This document shows positions 50,129 to 59,854 of a stretch of 64,000 nucleotides of DNA, in pieces. The translations under genes were made by a program, and so were the position numbers. The stretch lies in the NCBI GenBank assembly GCA_028284665.1, contig JANQRG010000037.1, forward strand, positions 101,810-165,809, read 5' to 3'. The DNA comes from Croceivirga sp. (lineage in GTDB: Bacteria; Bacteroidota; Bacteroidia; Flavobacteriales; Flavobacteriaceae). Under the pieces are notes generated by a model. The model worked only from the letters and a program-made list of their open reading frames with translations, was not told the origin of the DNA and did not search any database. Each line of letters opens with the position of its first letter. The first letter of the stretch is position 1.

Positions 50129-51568
50129 CTAGCGGCTGTTTTTATTTTCTTCTATAATTTTTATTAAATCAGTTACAGTGTTTTTGTGACTATTAAGTAT
50201 GTTTTCCTTTCTAAAAACCTTTAACTCAATATCAGGTTTAACCCCGGATACCTGATAAAATTCACCGTCAGCATTAATTAATCTTTGATTGGAATAGGTG
50301 GTATAAAAATCACTAATTGATTTTCCTAACATACCAGATAGCGTTCCTAAAGTATTTGTTCCTGCAAGTTTGACATTCGGTAAGGCACTCATCATCATAG
50401 CGAAGCCTTCCGCTGCGCTTCTGCTAATGTCTGTCATAAGCACATAAACGGGTTTTGTAAACCTTATGAAATCAGCAGGATATATGACTACATCATCCTC
50501 ATCATAAAATTCGCCATTATTGTACACCTGACTTGTATGAGAAAAGACGGGTGTATCTGTAAAATAGCTAGCAATTGTGAGTGCTGTTGCGTCATATCCA
50601 CCAAAGTTAAAACTGACATCAATTATGATGGCTTCTTTATTTTGAAAAGCCTCTATTATTCTTCGCATTTGTGTATTCAGGCTATCTATTTGCTGCTTTC
50701 TTGAAAATTCCTTATCTAAAAACCCAGCAAAAGAATGAATATGGATATAGCCAATGTTTTCCGTTAACTGACCCCATTCTATTTTATCATTTGCTATTTT
50801 TTGTCCGTTTCCTTGCAATAAGCTATCCGATATATTTTTATAGTTAGTTTTAAAAAATGAGTCAAAGTATTCGTTAAGTTCTTTTATTTCTGATTGTTCT
50901 TTGAATGCTTCCTTCACAATTTCTGCTGCGGGTGTTATACGATATTGTAGCGTCTCTCCGGTCTCAGAAATGACCTTTGTATGTTGGTCTTTGGTTAGTG
51001 TGGCAATTTTTCCCATAGTTCTGAAAAGCGCTTCTTTCCCTGATGATACACTGTCCTTGTATCTAGCAAGCAATTCGTTCCAATTCAAATTTCTTCGCTC
51101 GCTAAAGGCAAAATTTTCCTGCATTGTCTCCAAATACAATTTAAAGGACTTTTCAGGACTCAATTCCACTAATTCTGAAAATCTGATTGTATTAGTAGGA
51201 AGTCCATCAACTTTGATAAAGTCTTTTTTTGTCTGTAGTATTTGAGTTTTATCGCCAAAATCAGTTAAGTAAATTCCCAAAGTATCTTCACGAATGGTAA
51301 ATGTGCTTTGTGAATTCAATAGACCTTCCAAATAATCATTTTTTTCTTTATAGTTGAAGCTCTTGGTGTAGCTATAAAGTAAAATACTGTCCTTACGGGC
51401 TTCCAGGAAATATCCATTTCCAATTGATTTCCAAACTCCTTGAATTAAAGGATTGATTGTATTATCACCTTCTAAAAATGTGTTTTGAAGATTATTAGTT
51501 GGGTTAACTTTCTTTTTAGTACAACCTGGAAAAAATAAAATAGCTAATACGTAAAGACTAAATCTCAT
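50129..51568 (-). CDS. S41-family peptidase lipoprotein
   Basis: A 479-residue protein. MRFSLYVLAILFFPGCTKKK is a lipoprotein signal (lipobox Cys about 16). The C-terminal S41 (tail-specific protease) domain shows GYIHIHSFAGFLD, IIDVSFNFGGYDATALTIASYF and the nucleophile region LMTDISRSAAEGFAMMMSALP, then KLAGTNTLGTLSG. The N-terminal 150 residues are beta-rich and unassigned. It probably cleaves a periplasmic substrate. Its base composition is more AT-rich than the genes around it, which suggests a different history. Confidence 0.82.
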   Translation of the reverse strand: MRFSLYVLAILFFPGCTKKKVNPTNNLQNTFLEGDNTINPLIQGVWKSIGNGYFLEARKDSILLYSYTKSFNYKEKNDYLEGLLNSQSTFTIREDTLGIYLTDFGDKTQILQTKKDFIKVDGLPTNTIRFSELVELSPEKSFKLYLETMQENFAFSERRNLNWNELLARYKDSVSSGKEALFRTMGKIATLTKDQHTKVISETGETLQYRITPAAEIVKEAFKEQSEIKELNEYFDSFFKTNYKNISDSLLQGNGQKIANDKIEWGQLTENIGYIHIHSFAGFLDKEFSRKQQIDSLNTQMRRIIEAFQNKEAIIIDVSFNFGGYDATALTIASYFTDTPVFSHTSQVYNNGEFYDEDDVVIYPADFIRFTKPVYVLMTDISRSAAEGFAMMMSALPNVKLAGTNTLGTLSGMLGKSISDFYTTYSNQRLINADGEFYQVSGVKPDIELKVFRKENILNSHKNTVTDLIKIIEENKNSR

Positions 51569-51707
51569 AATTAAAAATCCTGACTAACCGTGAATCTAAA
51601 TTGCCGCTAATTCTTTTAGTAGAATACGGATCGCTCTGGGCGATACTATGGGCAATACAAAGAGTCAGGGCACAACAACCTAAGAATAGCTCGGAGTTTA
51701 GCTTCAT
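51558..51707 (-). CDS. Possible short secreted peptide or truncated gene start
   Basis: A 49-residue frame, below the ORF-track limit. MKLNSELFLGCCALTLCIAH plus SIAQ looks like a signal peptide, then SDPYSTKRISGNLDSRLVRIF follows and the frame stops inside the S41 gene start (11-bp overlap). It could be a true small peptide, a leader peptide coupled to the S41 gene, or the surviving front end of a lost exported protein. The remaining 51708-51821 region shows nothing recognisable. Confidence 0.3.
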   Translation of the reverse strand: MKLNSELFLGCCALTLCIAHSIAQSDPYSTKRISGNLDSRLVRIFNYEI

Positions 51708-51821
51708 ATACTACGATAACTTTTGACGAAAGGTTGTGGTATCAAAAATAGGCGATAAAGAGAGAAGACAATTTTAAGAAACCCTTAAAAGTGAGGAGTA
51801 CATCCAAAGGGAATAATTAGG

Positions 51822-54023
51822 TTACAACCTAAAGTTGTACCGCACTTTCAATAAGATCTGGCGGTTTTGAAGCTCCCAGGCTTGGTTGATGTTGTTTAGG
51901 GTATTGTTGTTGAACACCAAAAAGACATCCCCGAGCGGAGAAAAGATCCAATGGATACGTGCATTTAACCCCAAAACACGGCTATCCGTATCGTATTGCA
52001 AGTAGCTATTCAATTGCAGGTTAGAAGTCACATTAAATCGTACGCGGAGACCTGCTAAAGTTTGGTCGAAATCTCCAAAAGGCAAGCGCGCCCGGTTATG
52101 CAACCCATTGAATTCGAAGGCCAATAAGGCACTGGGGTTCCAATTGAGCGTCAATTCAAATTCATCTAAAGTCCCTTCGTAAAAAGTACCAAACCACCAG
52201 GTGGCCTCACCGCTCAACCGTCGTTTACGGGCAAATTCGGCTTCAAGACGATAACGCATAAAGTTGTACTCTCCCACGGGAATGGTAACCCCATCCGATA
52301 TTTCAAAAGGTTCCAAAATATTCTCACCCACCGGCCTTATATTCCCTTCAATACGGTCGCCACTTTCTAATCGCCAGTTGATAGGAGCAGTAAACACGCT
52401 GTACGATTGCCAGGGACCTGAAATAGTATTGATGTAGGTGACAAAAAATTCGTGGAACATCTGTCGGAGCCATGAGATTTTGGGTCTAGGGGCAAAGGTG
52501 CCTCCAAAACGGTAGAAATTAACGCCCTGTCTGGGAACAAAACCCAGGGAGGGGTCAAACTGTTCACCTATACGGGCGTAGGTTATGGCGATATCCCAGC
52601 GGTCGTTGGGATAGTCAATTTTGAAACCGGCTGCCGAACGATCGCCCGACAAATCTTCACGATCAGTAAACAAGGCCCACCCTCCAACTAAAAAGTTTTT
52701 ATCCCCATTGAATCGGGTGGTTTGAAAGGTAAAATCGGCCCCGGACATCCAACTGCCTTCACGGCCCAAGGGGTCGCCTGAAGTTGCGATAAACCCTACC
52801 GAACTTTCTTTGAGTACATTACGACGCACCCGAACCACGCCCATATTTGTGGCATCGAAGCTGCCATCTTCTAAATTGAAATCACCCGTGCGAATGCCCA
52901 ACCCTCCAAAAGCAGTCTTCCCAATACGACCATTCAATTTTGTGCCCCCAACAACAGGGATTTGCACATTATCCCGTAAACCGATCCGTCGACTAAAAAA
53001 TGGAAGTACGGTGCTACGGCCTGTACCAAAGCCAAACTCGAAAATATCGGAACCTTCAAGAAAAAATATTCTTCGCTCAGGAAAAAATAAGGGGAACCGT
53101 GTCAAGTTGGTTTGTCGGGTATCGACTTCGGTTTCGCCAAAATCGGTGTTCACCGTAAAGGTGGCCAGTACGTTTGGGCCAATGCGTTGGTTAGCATCAA
53201 GACTAACATCAGGTTCTAACACCATGGCACCATCCGGCCCTAGTTGGTTCGCATTGGCAATTAATGATGGACGGACATTAACACCAATTCCGTAATTAAA
53301 TTCAGGTAATCCGGTGACCAAGCCGGCCCGACTCGTTTGCGCAAAAAACTGGTCCCGCTTAACATTGGCCCAGCGAATGGTTTCTAAATTGCGTTGTATG
53401 CGTCGTTCTATATTAAAGCCCCATTTCGATAGCCCCTTTTTAAAGGCAATACTCTGGATGGGAATTACAATTTCCGCCGTCCAGCCCTTCTCGGTAATCT
53501 GTGTTTTGGCATCCCAAACAGCATCCCAATCTTCATTCTCACTTTCACCTCGGTTGGATACCAAAGCATCGTAACGCGCCGCCAGGGAATTTATAGCAAG
53601 GATGTAGCCTGATTGCCCGTCTAAAAAGGGGTCTATGACTATTTTTACATGATCTTCTTCTGAAATATCAGCATCCCGAAGTTTGGAGAATCGAATGATC
53701 CCATCAGGATTGCTATCGTTACACGTAATGCCAATCACAACTGTTCGGGCATCTGCAATAACCTGAACTAAGGTAGTCTGTGAGGGGGTTCCCCCTTCTT
53801 CGGGAACAGTGGTCTTGAGATGGGTCAGTATGGGTGCCTGCTGCCAATCATTTTCTGTTAAAGCTCCATCAAATTCAAGGCGTTCGGTGAGCTGCCCGGA
53901 CTGAAACTCAGGCCTTGTTTGCGATTGCACATGCTGTGGGCCACAAACCGATAAACATAAGGAGACCGCAAGCAGGAAGTGGCGAAATAATTTACGCGAT
54001 ATTGAGGAGTAAAGTTGTCGCAA
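51822..54023 (-). CDS. DUF5916 outer-membrane protein with N-terminal CBM9-like domain
   Basis: The ORF-track start (54137) lies inside the SulP gene. A TTG at 54023 gives MRQLYSSISRKLFRHFLLAVSLCLSVCG, a usable signal peptide, and a TACCTTTG -7 box sits 20 bp upstream, so I prefer it (733 residues). Residues about 40-200 form a CBM9-like sandwich (RLEFDGALTENDWQQAP). Then comes WGFNIERRIQRNLETIRW, GETEVDTRQTNLTRFPLFFPERRIFFLEGSDIF, the heart of DUF5916, and a long barrel-like tail ending LKVRYNFRL. It is probably an outer-membrane barrel; the role is unknown. Confidence 0.82.
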   Translation of the reverse strand: MRQLYSSISRKLFRHFLLAVSLCLSVCGPQHVQSQTRPEFQSGQLTERLEFDGALTENDWQQAPILTHLKTTVPEEGGTPSQTTLVQVIADARTVVIGITCNDSNPDGIIRFSKLRDADISEEDHVKIVIDPFLDGQSGYILAINSLAARYDALVSNRGESENEDWDAVWDAKTQITEKGWTAEIVIPIQSIAFKKGLSKWGFNIERRIQRNLETIRWANVKRDQFFAQTSRAGLVTGLPEFNYGIGVNVRPSLIANANQLGPDGAMVLEPDVSLDANQRIGPNVLATFTVNTDFGETEVDTRQTNLTRFPLFFPERRIFFLEGSDIFEFGFGTGRSTVLPFFSRRIGLRDNVQIPVVGGTKLNGRIGKTAFGGLGIRTGDFNLEDGSFDATNMGVVRVRRNVLKESSVGFIATSGDPLGREGSWMSGADFTFQTTRFNGDKNFLVGGWALFTDREDLSGDRSAAGFKIDYPNDRWDIAITYARIGEQFDPSLGFVPRQGVNFYRFGGTFAPRPKISWLRQMFHEFFVTYINTISGPWQSYSVFTAPINWRLESGDRIEGNIRPVGENILEPFEISDGVTIPVGEYNFMRYRLEAEFARKRRLSGEATWWFGTFYEGTLDEFELTLNWNPSALLAFEFNGLHNRARLPFGDFDQTLAGLRVRFNVTSNLQLNSYLQYDTDSRVLGLNARIHWIFSPLGDVFLVFNNNTLNNINQAWELQNRQILLKVRYNFRL

Positions 54024-54042
54024 TAGAACTCTTGGAAAAACC

Positions 54043-54050
54043 CAAAGGTA
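54043..54050 (-). promoter_or_regulatory. -7 box of the DUF5916 gene
   Basis: Minus strand TACCTTTG matches TAnnTTTG. It lies between the SulP stop and the proposed TTG start and supports that start over the upstream ATG. Confidence 0.4.
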
Positions 54051-54081
54051 ACATTTTGAAAAAACCACATACTTTACGGGT

Positions 54082-55731
54082 TTAGTCCAGCTTTGTCTGT
54101 AAATAACCAAAGGCCTCTTCAACCTTCTGAAAAACATCTTCAGAAGGTACCAGATCAGGGATCATATTGATGGATTGCAATAAGTCCATAGGTTGTTCTT
54201 GCAGCCCCGTAAAGATTACTTCAATATCCTGCGTTCGAAGGTCCAGAATAGCATCTTCCAGGGCATAGAGGCCAGATTGGTCGATATAAGGCACTCGGTC
54301 CATGCGGATGATCAGTGCCTTGATGCCATTGCCCAAATTCTTGATCTCGTCTTTGAAGTAGGAGGTAAACCCAAAGAAGAAAGGCCCGTACAAATGTTTA
54401 ATAATGACCTTGTCTTTATACTTTTCGTAAAAATCCATTTCGTCTTGCCAGGGTTGTGCCCCGTCAAAATCGGATACCGGACCGACATCCAGACCTTTCC
54501 GGGCCAGGTCGCTGGATTTCTTCATAAACAATAAGGAAGCCAGCGCAATGCCAATACCAACGGCATTGATAAGACTTCCAAAGGTGGTTACTAATAGGAC
54601 AATAATCAGCACAATAGCATCCGCCCTGGGTACTACCCTTAGGTGACGTAAGCCTTTAAAATCAATGATTTTAAATCCGATAGGGATCAAAAGTCCGGCT
54701 AAAACTGCAAGGGGAATATGCGCCGCCAGTTTTCCCAGGCCCAGCAAAACAGTCAGTAGAAAAATGCCATGAAGTGCCCCGGACAGCCGCGTTCGCCCCC
54801 CGGCGTTGATGTTGACCACGGTGCCTTTGGTAGCTCCGGCCCCCGGAATTCCCCCAATGATCGCTGCCAATGCATTTCCAATACCCTGACCGATCAATTC
54901 ACGATCACTGTCGTGTTTCGTTTTCGTCATATTATCGGCAATAACAGAGGTGAGTAGGGAGTCTATACTGCCCAATACGGCAAGTACCACCGCATATTCC
55001 ACAATAATACCATAGGCTTCGGGAAGCACCGGAAAAAAAGTATCTATTTGTAAGGAGGGCAATCCGGAAGGGATTTCCCCGATAATCGGTACATCCCATT
55101 GTAAAAAATAACCCGCCAAGGATGCGACAATCAAGGCTACCAAGGCACTGGGGATTGCTTTTGTAATTTTTGGAAAGACATAGTAGATAACGATGGTAAG
55201 TGCGCCTAATGCCAGGGCGTAGCCGTTCGCCTCCGTAAACATCCTGGGCAAGTCTTGTATCACGGCTACTGTAGACTTTGGAGAAGATAGCCCTACCAAT
55301 GGAAACAATTGTAAGATGACAATGATCAATCCCACTCCGCTCATAAATCCGGATACCACGGGATATGGAAAATAGCGAACATAACCCGCAATTTTGAGTA
55401 ATCCGAATACAATTTGAATCAGACCTCCCAACAGGAAGGTCAGTAATAGGATTCCCATTGCACTTTCCAAACTTCCGGTCAACTCAATGGCACCGGCAAC
55501 CAGGGCCGCAGAAACCACGGTCATCGGACCGGTGGGACCGCTCGCCTGTGTTTCAGTGCCTCCAAATAAAGCGGCAAAGATCCCTACCGCAATAGCACCA
55601 TACAATCCGGCGGCAGCACCCATTCCGGATTGTACCCCAAAGGCCAAAGCCAGCGGAAGAGCAACGACACCGGCAACAAGGCCCCCGGTCAAATCTCCTT
55701 TGAAGTTTTTAAAATCGTAGAACCTTTTCAT
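54082..55731 (-). CDS. SulP-family inorganic anion transporter with STAS domain
   Basis: A 549-residue carrier. The SulP start LTGGLVAGVVALPLALAFGVQSGMGAAAGLYGA and the conserved ETQASGPTGPMTVV are clear; the membrane part runs to about 410. The C-terminal STAS domain (about 440-549) includes ALIIRMDRVPYIDQSGLYALEDAI, close to the anti-sigma-antagonist fold. Substrate may be sulfate, bicarbonate or another anion; the sequence does not decide. It is divergent from the GntP-type permease gene. Confidence 0.9.
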   Translation of the reverse strand: MKRFYDFKNFKGDLTGGLVAGVVALPLALAFGVQSGMGAAAGLYGAIAVGIFAALFGGTETQASGPTGPMTVVSAALVAGAIELTGSLESAMGILLLTFLLGGLIQIVFGLLKIAGYVRYFPYPVVSGFMSGVGLIIVILQLFPLVGLSSPKSTVAVIQDLPRMFTEANGYALALGALTIVIYYVFPKITKAIPSALVALIVASLAGYFLQWDVPIIGEIPSGLPSLQIDTFFPVLPEAYGIIVEYAVVLAVLGSIDSLLTSVIADNMTKTKHDSDRELIGQGIGNALAAIIGGIPGAGATKGTVVNINAGGRTRLSGALHGIFLLTVLLGLGKLAAHIPLAVLAGLLIPIGFKIIDFKGLRHLRVVPRADAIVLIIVLLVTTFGSLINAVGIGIALASLLFMKKSSDLARKGLDVGPVSDFDGAQPWQDEMDFYEKYKDKVIIKHLYGPFFFGFTSYFKDEIKNLGNGIKALIIRMDRVPYIDQSGLYALEDAILDLRTQDIEVIFTGLQEQPMDLLQSINMIPDLVPSEDVFQKVEEAFGYLQTKLD

Positions 55732-55833
55732 AGTCTAAAAAAAGTAATGGTTAGCTCTGGAAAGATAAGGAAATTGACCCTACCCAACCTTTTTTATTTT
55801 GCTACTTTTAAGGCAAATTCAACCGACCTAAGT

Positions 55834-57147
55834 ATGACCTTACTTATTGTGATCGCCGGCATTTTGTTGTTATTCGCTTTGATTGCCGGACTTAAGCTCA
55901 ATTCCTTTCTCTCTTTTATCATTGTCTGTCTTTTTGTGGGTCTCCTCCAGGGGATGGAACCGCTAACCATTATAGCATCGATTCAGAAAGGCATAGGCAG
56001 TACCCTTGGATTTTTGGTACTGATCTTGGGACTGGGCGCCATGCTCGGAAAGCTGGTAGCAGATTCGGGAGCTGCACAACGAATTACCACCAAGCTGGTA
56101 GATACTTTTGGAATTAGGTATGTGCAATGGGCCGTTGTGTTGACAGGTTTTATTGTGGGTATTCCCATGTTTTACTCGGTTGGCTTTGTAATATTGGTGC
56201 CCTTGGTCTTTACGGTAGCAGCAACCACGCGACTGCCGCTCTTGTACGTTGGACTGCCCATGCTGACCTCATTATCCGTCACCCATGGCTATCTGCCGCC
56301 ACATCCGGCACCTACGGCTATTGTAACCATGTTCAATGCTGATTTTGGCAAGACCTTATTGTATGGGTTAATCGTAGCTGTGCCTGCCATTATTGTTGGC
56401 GGCCCCCTTTTTGCGCGTACCTTAAAAAATGTCGAAGCTAAACCTTTGGCCAAATTTTATAATCCGCAGATACTGGAAGACCATGAAATGCCGAAAACAG
56501 CGGTAAGTCTTTTTACTGCCCTGTTTCCGATCCTACTCATTTTTATGGCTATTGCTGCGGAACAGTTTTTACCAGAAGGAGGGGTGCGCACCTTTTTTGT
56601 CTTTTTGGGCAATCCGGTGATGGCGATGTTGCTTGCGGTTTTACTGGCGATCTACACCCTGGGCATTCGGCGGGGAAAGAAAATGAAAGAGGTCATGGTT
56701 ACTGTTGTTGACGGGGTTGTCGGTATTACCATGATTCTCCTGGTCATTGGCGGGGCAGGCGCTTTAAAACAGGTTTTAATTGATAGCGGGGTAAGCGATT
56801 ATATTGCTGGCCTATTGGAGAATTCGAATTTTAGTCCAATTGTTTTGGCCTGGCTTATTGCGACGGCCATACGTGTTTGTGTGGGTTCTGCCACGGTTGC
56901 AGGTCTTACCGCTGCAGGAATTGTTTTGCCGCTGGCTTCCAGTGCCGGAGTAAGCGCTGAACTTTTGGTGTTGGCAATAGGTTCGGGTAGTTTGATGTTG
57001 TCCCATGTTAATGATTCCGGATTTTGGTTGTTCAAGGAATATTTTAATCTTTCGGTGAAACAAACGTTGCGAACCTGGACGGTTATGGAGACGCTGGTAG
57101 GCATCATGGGGCTTTTGGGTACATTAGTTTTAAGTCAATTTATATAA
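55834..57147 (+). CDS. GntP-family permease (gluconate/hydroxy-acid H+ symporter type)
   Basis: The ORF track starts at 55630, antisense inside the SulP gene. The ATG at 55834 (MTLLIVIAGILLLFALIAGLKLN) gives 437 residues, the normal GntP length, with about 12-13 membrane helices. HGYLPPHPAPTAIVTMFNADFGKTLLYG, a highly conserved GntP motif, and VSATVAGLTAAGI-type and MLSHVNDSGFWLFKEYF blocks confirm the family. Relatives carry gluconate, D-serine or other hydroxy acids. The following D-amino acid type genes make D-serine or a similar compound a reasonable guess. Confidence 0.9.
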   Translation: MTLLIVIAGILLLFALIAGLKLNSFLSFIIVCLFVGLLQGMEPLTIIASIQKGIGSTLGFLVLILGLGAMLGKLVADSGAAQRITTKLVDTFGIRYVQWAVVLTGFIVGIPMFYSVGFVILVPLVFTVAATTRLPLLYVGLPMLTSLSVTHGYLPPHPAPTAIVTMFNADFGKTLLYGLIVAVPAIIVGGPLFARTLKNVEAKPLAKFYNPQILEDHEMPKTAVSLFTALFPILLIFMAIAAEQFLPEGGVRTFFVFLGNPVMAMLLAVLLAIYTLGIRRGKKMKEVMVTVVDGVVGITMILLVIGGAGALKQVLIDSGVSDYIAGLLENSNFSPIVLAWLIATAIRVCVGSATVAGLTAAGIVLPLASSAGVSAELLVLAIGSGSLMLSHVNDSGFWLFKEYFNLSVKQTLRTWTVMETLVGIMGLLGTLVLSQFI

Positions 57148-57154
57148 TTACCGG

Positions 57155-57622
57155 ATGGAAATTTCAATAGAACAAAGAATTAAAGAACTGGGTCTCGAAC
57201 TTCCTCCTGCGCCACCCCCCGCCGGGGTGTATCGCCCTACTTTGGTCGTGGATAATCTTTTATACGTCTCAGGTCAAGGTCCCGTCACTCTCGATGGAAG
57301 TTTGATGACCGGTAGAGTAGGGGATAGTGCGGATAAAGAAGGCGGTAAGCGCGCTGCACAGCAGGTCGGTCTTACCATGTTGTCCACCATTAAAGCACAT
57401 TTTGGGGATTTGGACCGCATTAAAAGAGTGGTTAAGGTCTTGGGTATGGTCAACTGTACTCCGGATTTTGGAGAACAGCCTTATGTTATCAACGGATTTA
57501 GCGAGTTGATGGCCGACGTCTTCGGGCGGGAAAACGGTATTGGGGTACGAAGTGCTGTGGGGATGATGCTACCCGGTAATATTTTAGTCGAAATAGAAGC
57601 GCAATTCGAATTACATCGCTAA
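57155..57622 (+). CDS. RidA/YjgF-family enamine deaminase
   Basis: A 155-residue protein. LPPAPPPAGVYRPTLVVDNLLYVSGQGP and the C-terminal RSAVGMMLPGNILVEIEAQFEL contain the RidA pocket; the Arg in GVRSAVG is the usual carboxylate binder. RidA proteins drain reactive imines and enamines released by PLP enzymes. It starts 8 bp after the permease and its stop overlaps the start of the PLP enzyme gene (TAATGG), which fits such a role well. Confidence 0.9.
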   Translation: MEISIEQRIKELGLELPPAPPPAGVYRPTLVVDNLLYVSGQGPVTLDGSLMTGRVGDSADKEGGKRAAQQVGLTMLSTIKAHFGDLDRIKRVVKVLGMVNCTPDFGEQPYVINGFSELMADVFGRENGIGVRSAVGMMLPGNILVEIEAQFELHR

Positions 57623-58734
57623 TGGAGACTCCGGCGTGGTATGAGGTAGCGGGCGTTGAGAATATCAACACGCCTTGTTTATTGGTTTTTCCTGAGCGAA
57701 TTGAGCATAACATTCTGGAAATGCTTCGAATTGCAGGGGGTCCGGAGCGACTGCGACCGCATGTCAAAACCTACAAAATGGCCGAGGTGATTCAGATGCA
57801 ACGAAAACATGGCATCGAAAGCTTCAAATGCGCAACGATAGCCGAGGCCGAAGTACTGGCCGATACAGGAGCCAAGGACATTCTTTTGGCCATGCAGCCT
57901 GTGGGACCCAATATCTCAAGATTGTTCGATCTGGCAGCCCAGTATCCTGATTTGCACTTTTCGTGCCTTGTTGATAATCCAAAGTCGGTAGAAGAAATCG
58001 CGGCAGCAGCCCAAAAAAGAAATTTGAGTTTGGGTGTTTTTATTGATATCAACAATGGGATGGATCGGACTGGAATTGTACCAGGTCCAGAGATTATAGA
58101 ACTGTTTGGGGTTATTGCCAATACGCCCATGCTTCAGGCCAGAGGATTTCACGTCTACGACGGCCACCTACGCATTCATGATTTCGAGGAACGCAAAAGG
58201 GCCTGCGAAGCGGCATTACAACCTGTTTTTGAGCTAAAGACGCAACTTGAAAGTCTCGGGCACAAAATAGAATCGGTGATTGTGGGGGGGTCTCCGACCT
58301 TTCCTGCACACGCCCACCATGATGCTATTGTACTTTCTCCGGGCACGGTAATGTTATGGGATGCAGGATACGGCACCAAATTCCCGGATATGAATTTTCA
58401 GTACGCAGCAGTTTTGGTTACCCGGTTGATAAGTAAACCCCAAAAGGACCGGTTTTGCCTTGATTTGGGTCACAAGGCGTTGGCTTCGGAGATGAACTTT
58501 CCTCGGGTTGAATTTTTGAATACGCAAGACTTTGAACAAATAGGGCAGAGCGAAGAACACTTTGTGGTGTCTGTGAAGCATCCGGAAAACTATGAAATTG
58601 GCGATATGTTTTATGCGGTTCCCATGCATGTTTGTCCGACTGTGGCTAAATATCCTGAAGTGAAAGTTGTTGAGCACAGTAAAATAACCAACCGATGGAA
58701 GGTAGCGGCCCGCGATCATAAAATCACCTTTTAA
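57622..58734 (+). CDS. D-threonine aldolase-like PLP enzyme (DSD1 family)
   Basis: A 370-residue fold-type III enzyme. The PLP lysine is in LRPHVKTYKM (Lys49). The metal site of D-threonine aldolase and eukaryotic D-serine dehydratase is seen as VPMHVCPTVAKYPEV, with His and Cys ligands. Such enzymes split D-beta-hydroxy amino acids into glycine plus aldehyde, or dehydrate D-serine. It is coupled to ridA upstream and overlaps the M19 dipeptidase start by 1 base (TAATGG). Confidence 0.88.
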   Translation: METPAWYEVAGVENINTPCLLVFPERIEHNILEMLRIAGGPERLRPHVKTYKMAEVIQMQRKHGIESFKCATIAEAEVLADTGAKDILLAMQPVGPNISRLFDLAAQYPDLHFSCLVDNPKSVEEIAAAAQKRNLSLGVFIDINNGMDRTGIVPGPEIIELFGVIANTPMLQARGFHVYDGHLRIHDFEERKRACEAALQPVFELKTQLESLGHKIESVIVGGSPTFPAHAHHDAIVLSPGTVMLWDAGYGTKFPDMNFQYAAVLVTRLISKPQKDRFCLDLGHKALASEMNFPRVEFLNTQDFEQIGQSEEHFVVSVKHPENYEIGDMFYAVPMHVCPTVAKYPEVKVVEHSKITNRWKVAARDHKITF

Positions 58735-59807
58735 TGGACAATCCTTTCATTTTTGATGCCCATCTGGACCTTTCCATGAATGCTATGGAATGGAATCGGG
58801 ATTTGCGTTTGCCGGTTCATGAGATTCGGCAGATGGAAAAGGGGATGAGGGATAAACCCGACCGTAGTAATAATACGGTATCGCTGCCCGCGATGCGCGA
58901 GGGAAATATTGGTCTTTGTGTGGCCACCCAAATTGCCCGCTACGTTAAAAGGGGAAGCAACTTGCCGGGATGGCATTCCCCCGAACAAGCATGGGCACAG
59001 ACCCAGGCCCAATTGGAATGGTATAAAATGATGGAGGCTTGTGGCGAAATGGTGCAAATCACCAATTTGAAAGGCTTACGAAAGCATTTGGATAGTTGGA
59101 AAAAAGACGCCCAAACCACTCCAATAGGGTATATTTTAAGTCTTGAAGGCGCCGATTCTATCATTAATATGGGCTATTTGGAACGGGCATATGCGTCTGG
59201 TCTTCGCGCCATAGGTCCTGCACATTACGGCCCGGGCACCTATGCTTATGGTACTGATTCTGATGGTCCGTTGGGGAAAAGGGGGAAAGAGCTAATCAAA
59301 AAGATTGAAGCACTCGGGTTGATTTTGGATGTTACCCATTTAAGTGATACCTGTTTTTGGGAAGCCTTGGATAGTTACTCCGGTCCGCTCTGGGCTAGTC
59401 ATAACAATTGTCGCGCTCTGGTCGATCATAACCGTCAGTTTTCTGATGAACAAATCAAGGAAATCATTAGCCGTGAGGGTGTTATTGGTGTGGCCCTGGA
59501 TGCCTGGATGATGGTGCCCAACTGGCAACGAGGTGTCTCTACACCTGAGGGCATGGGGGTCAGTTTGGAGCAAGCGCTTGATAACATCGATCATATTTGT
59601 CAATTAGCAGGTAACTGTGAACATGTCGGCATAGGCACCGATTTGGATGGTGCTTTTGGTAAAGAACAATCCCCTATGGATTTGGATACCATTGCTGATT
59701 TACAAAAGCTGCCGCAAATGCTTACCAAAAGAGGATACAGTGACCAGGACATCACCCGAATACTTAGTGAAAACTTCCTGTCCTTTTTGGAACGTGTGTG
59801 GTCTTGA
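58734..59807 (+). CDS. M19-family (membrane/renal) dipeptidase
   Basis: A 357-residue zinc dipeptidase. The first metal pair is in IFDAHLDLSMNAM (His10, Asp12), the bridging Glu in YILSLEGADSI, further ligands in DVTHLSDTCFWEAL and ASHNNCRAL, and the Asp in IGTDLDGAFG. Renal-type dipeptidases tolerate D-residues at the C-terminal position, which suits the D-amino acid theme of this operon. No signal peptide, so it acts in the cytoplasm. It is the last gene of the four-gene operon. Confidence 0.9.
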   Translation: MDNPFIFDAHLDLSMNAMEWNRDLRLPVHEIRQMEKGMRDKPDRSNNTVSLPAMREGNIGLCVATQIARYVKRGSNLPGWHSPEQAWAQTQAQLEWYKMMEACGEMVQITNLKGLRKHLDSWKKDAQTTPIGYILSLEGADSIINMGYLERAYASGLRAIGPAHYGPGTYAYGTDSDGPLGKRGKELIKKIEALGLILDVTHLSDTCFWEALDSYSGPLWASHNNCRALVDHNRQFSDEQIKEIISREGVIGVALDAWMMVPNWQRGVSTPEGMGVSLEQALDNIDHICQLAGNCEHVGIGTDLDGAFGKEQSPMDLDTIADLQKLPQMLTKRGYSDQDITRILSENFLSFLERVWS

Positions 59808-59854
59808 TTGTACCCATTACGTTGCAGTTCACTTCTCACAAAGACAAGCGGCAC

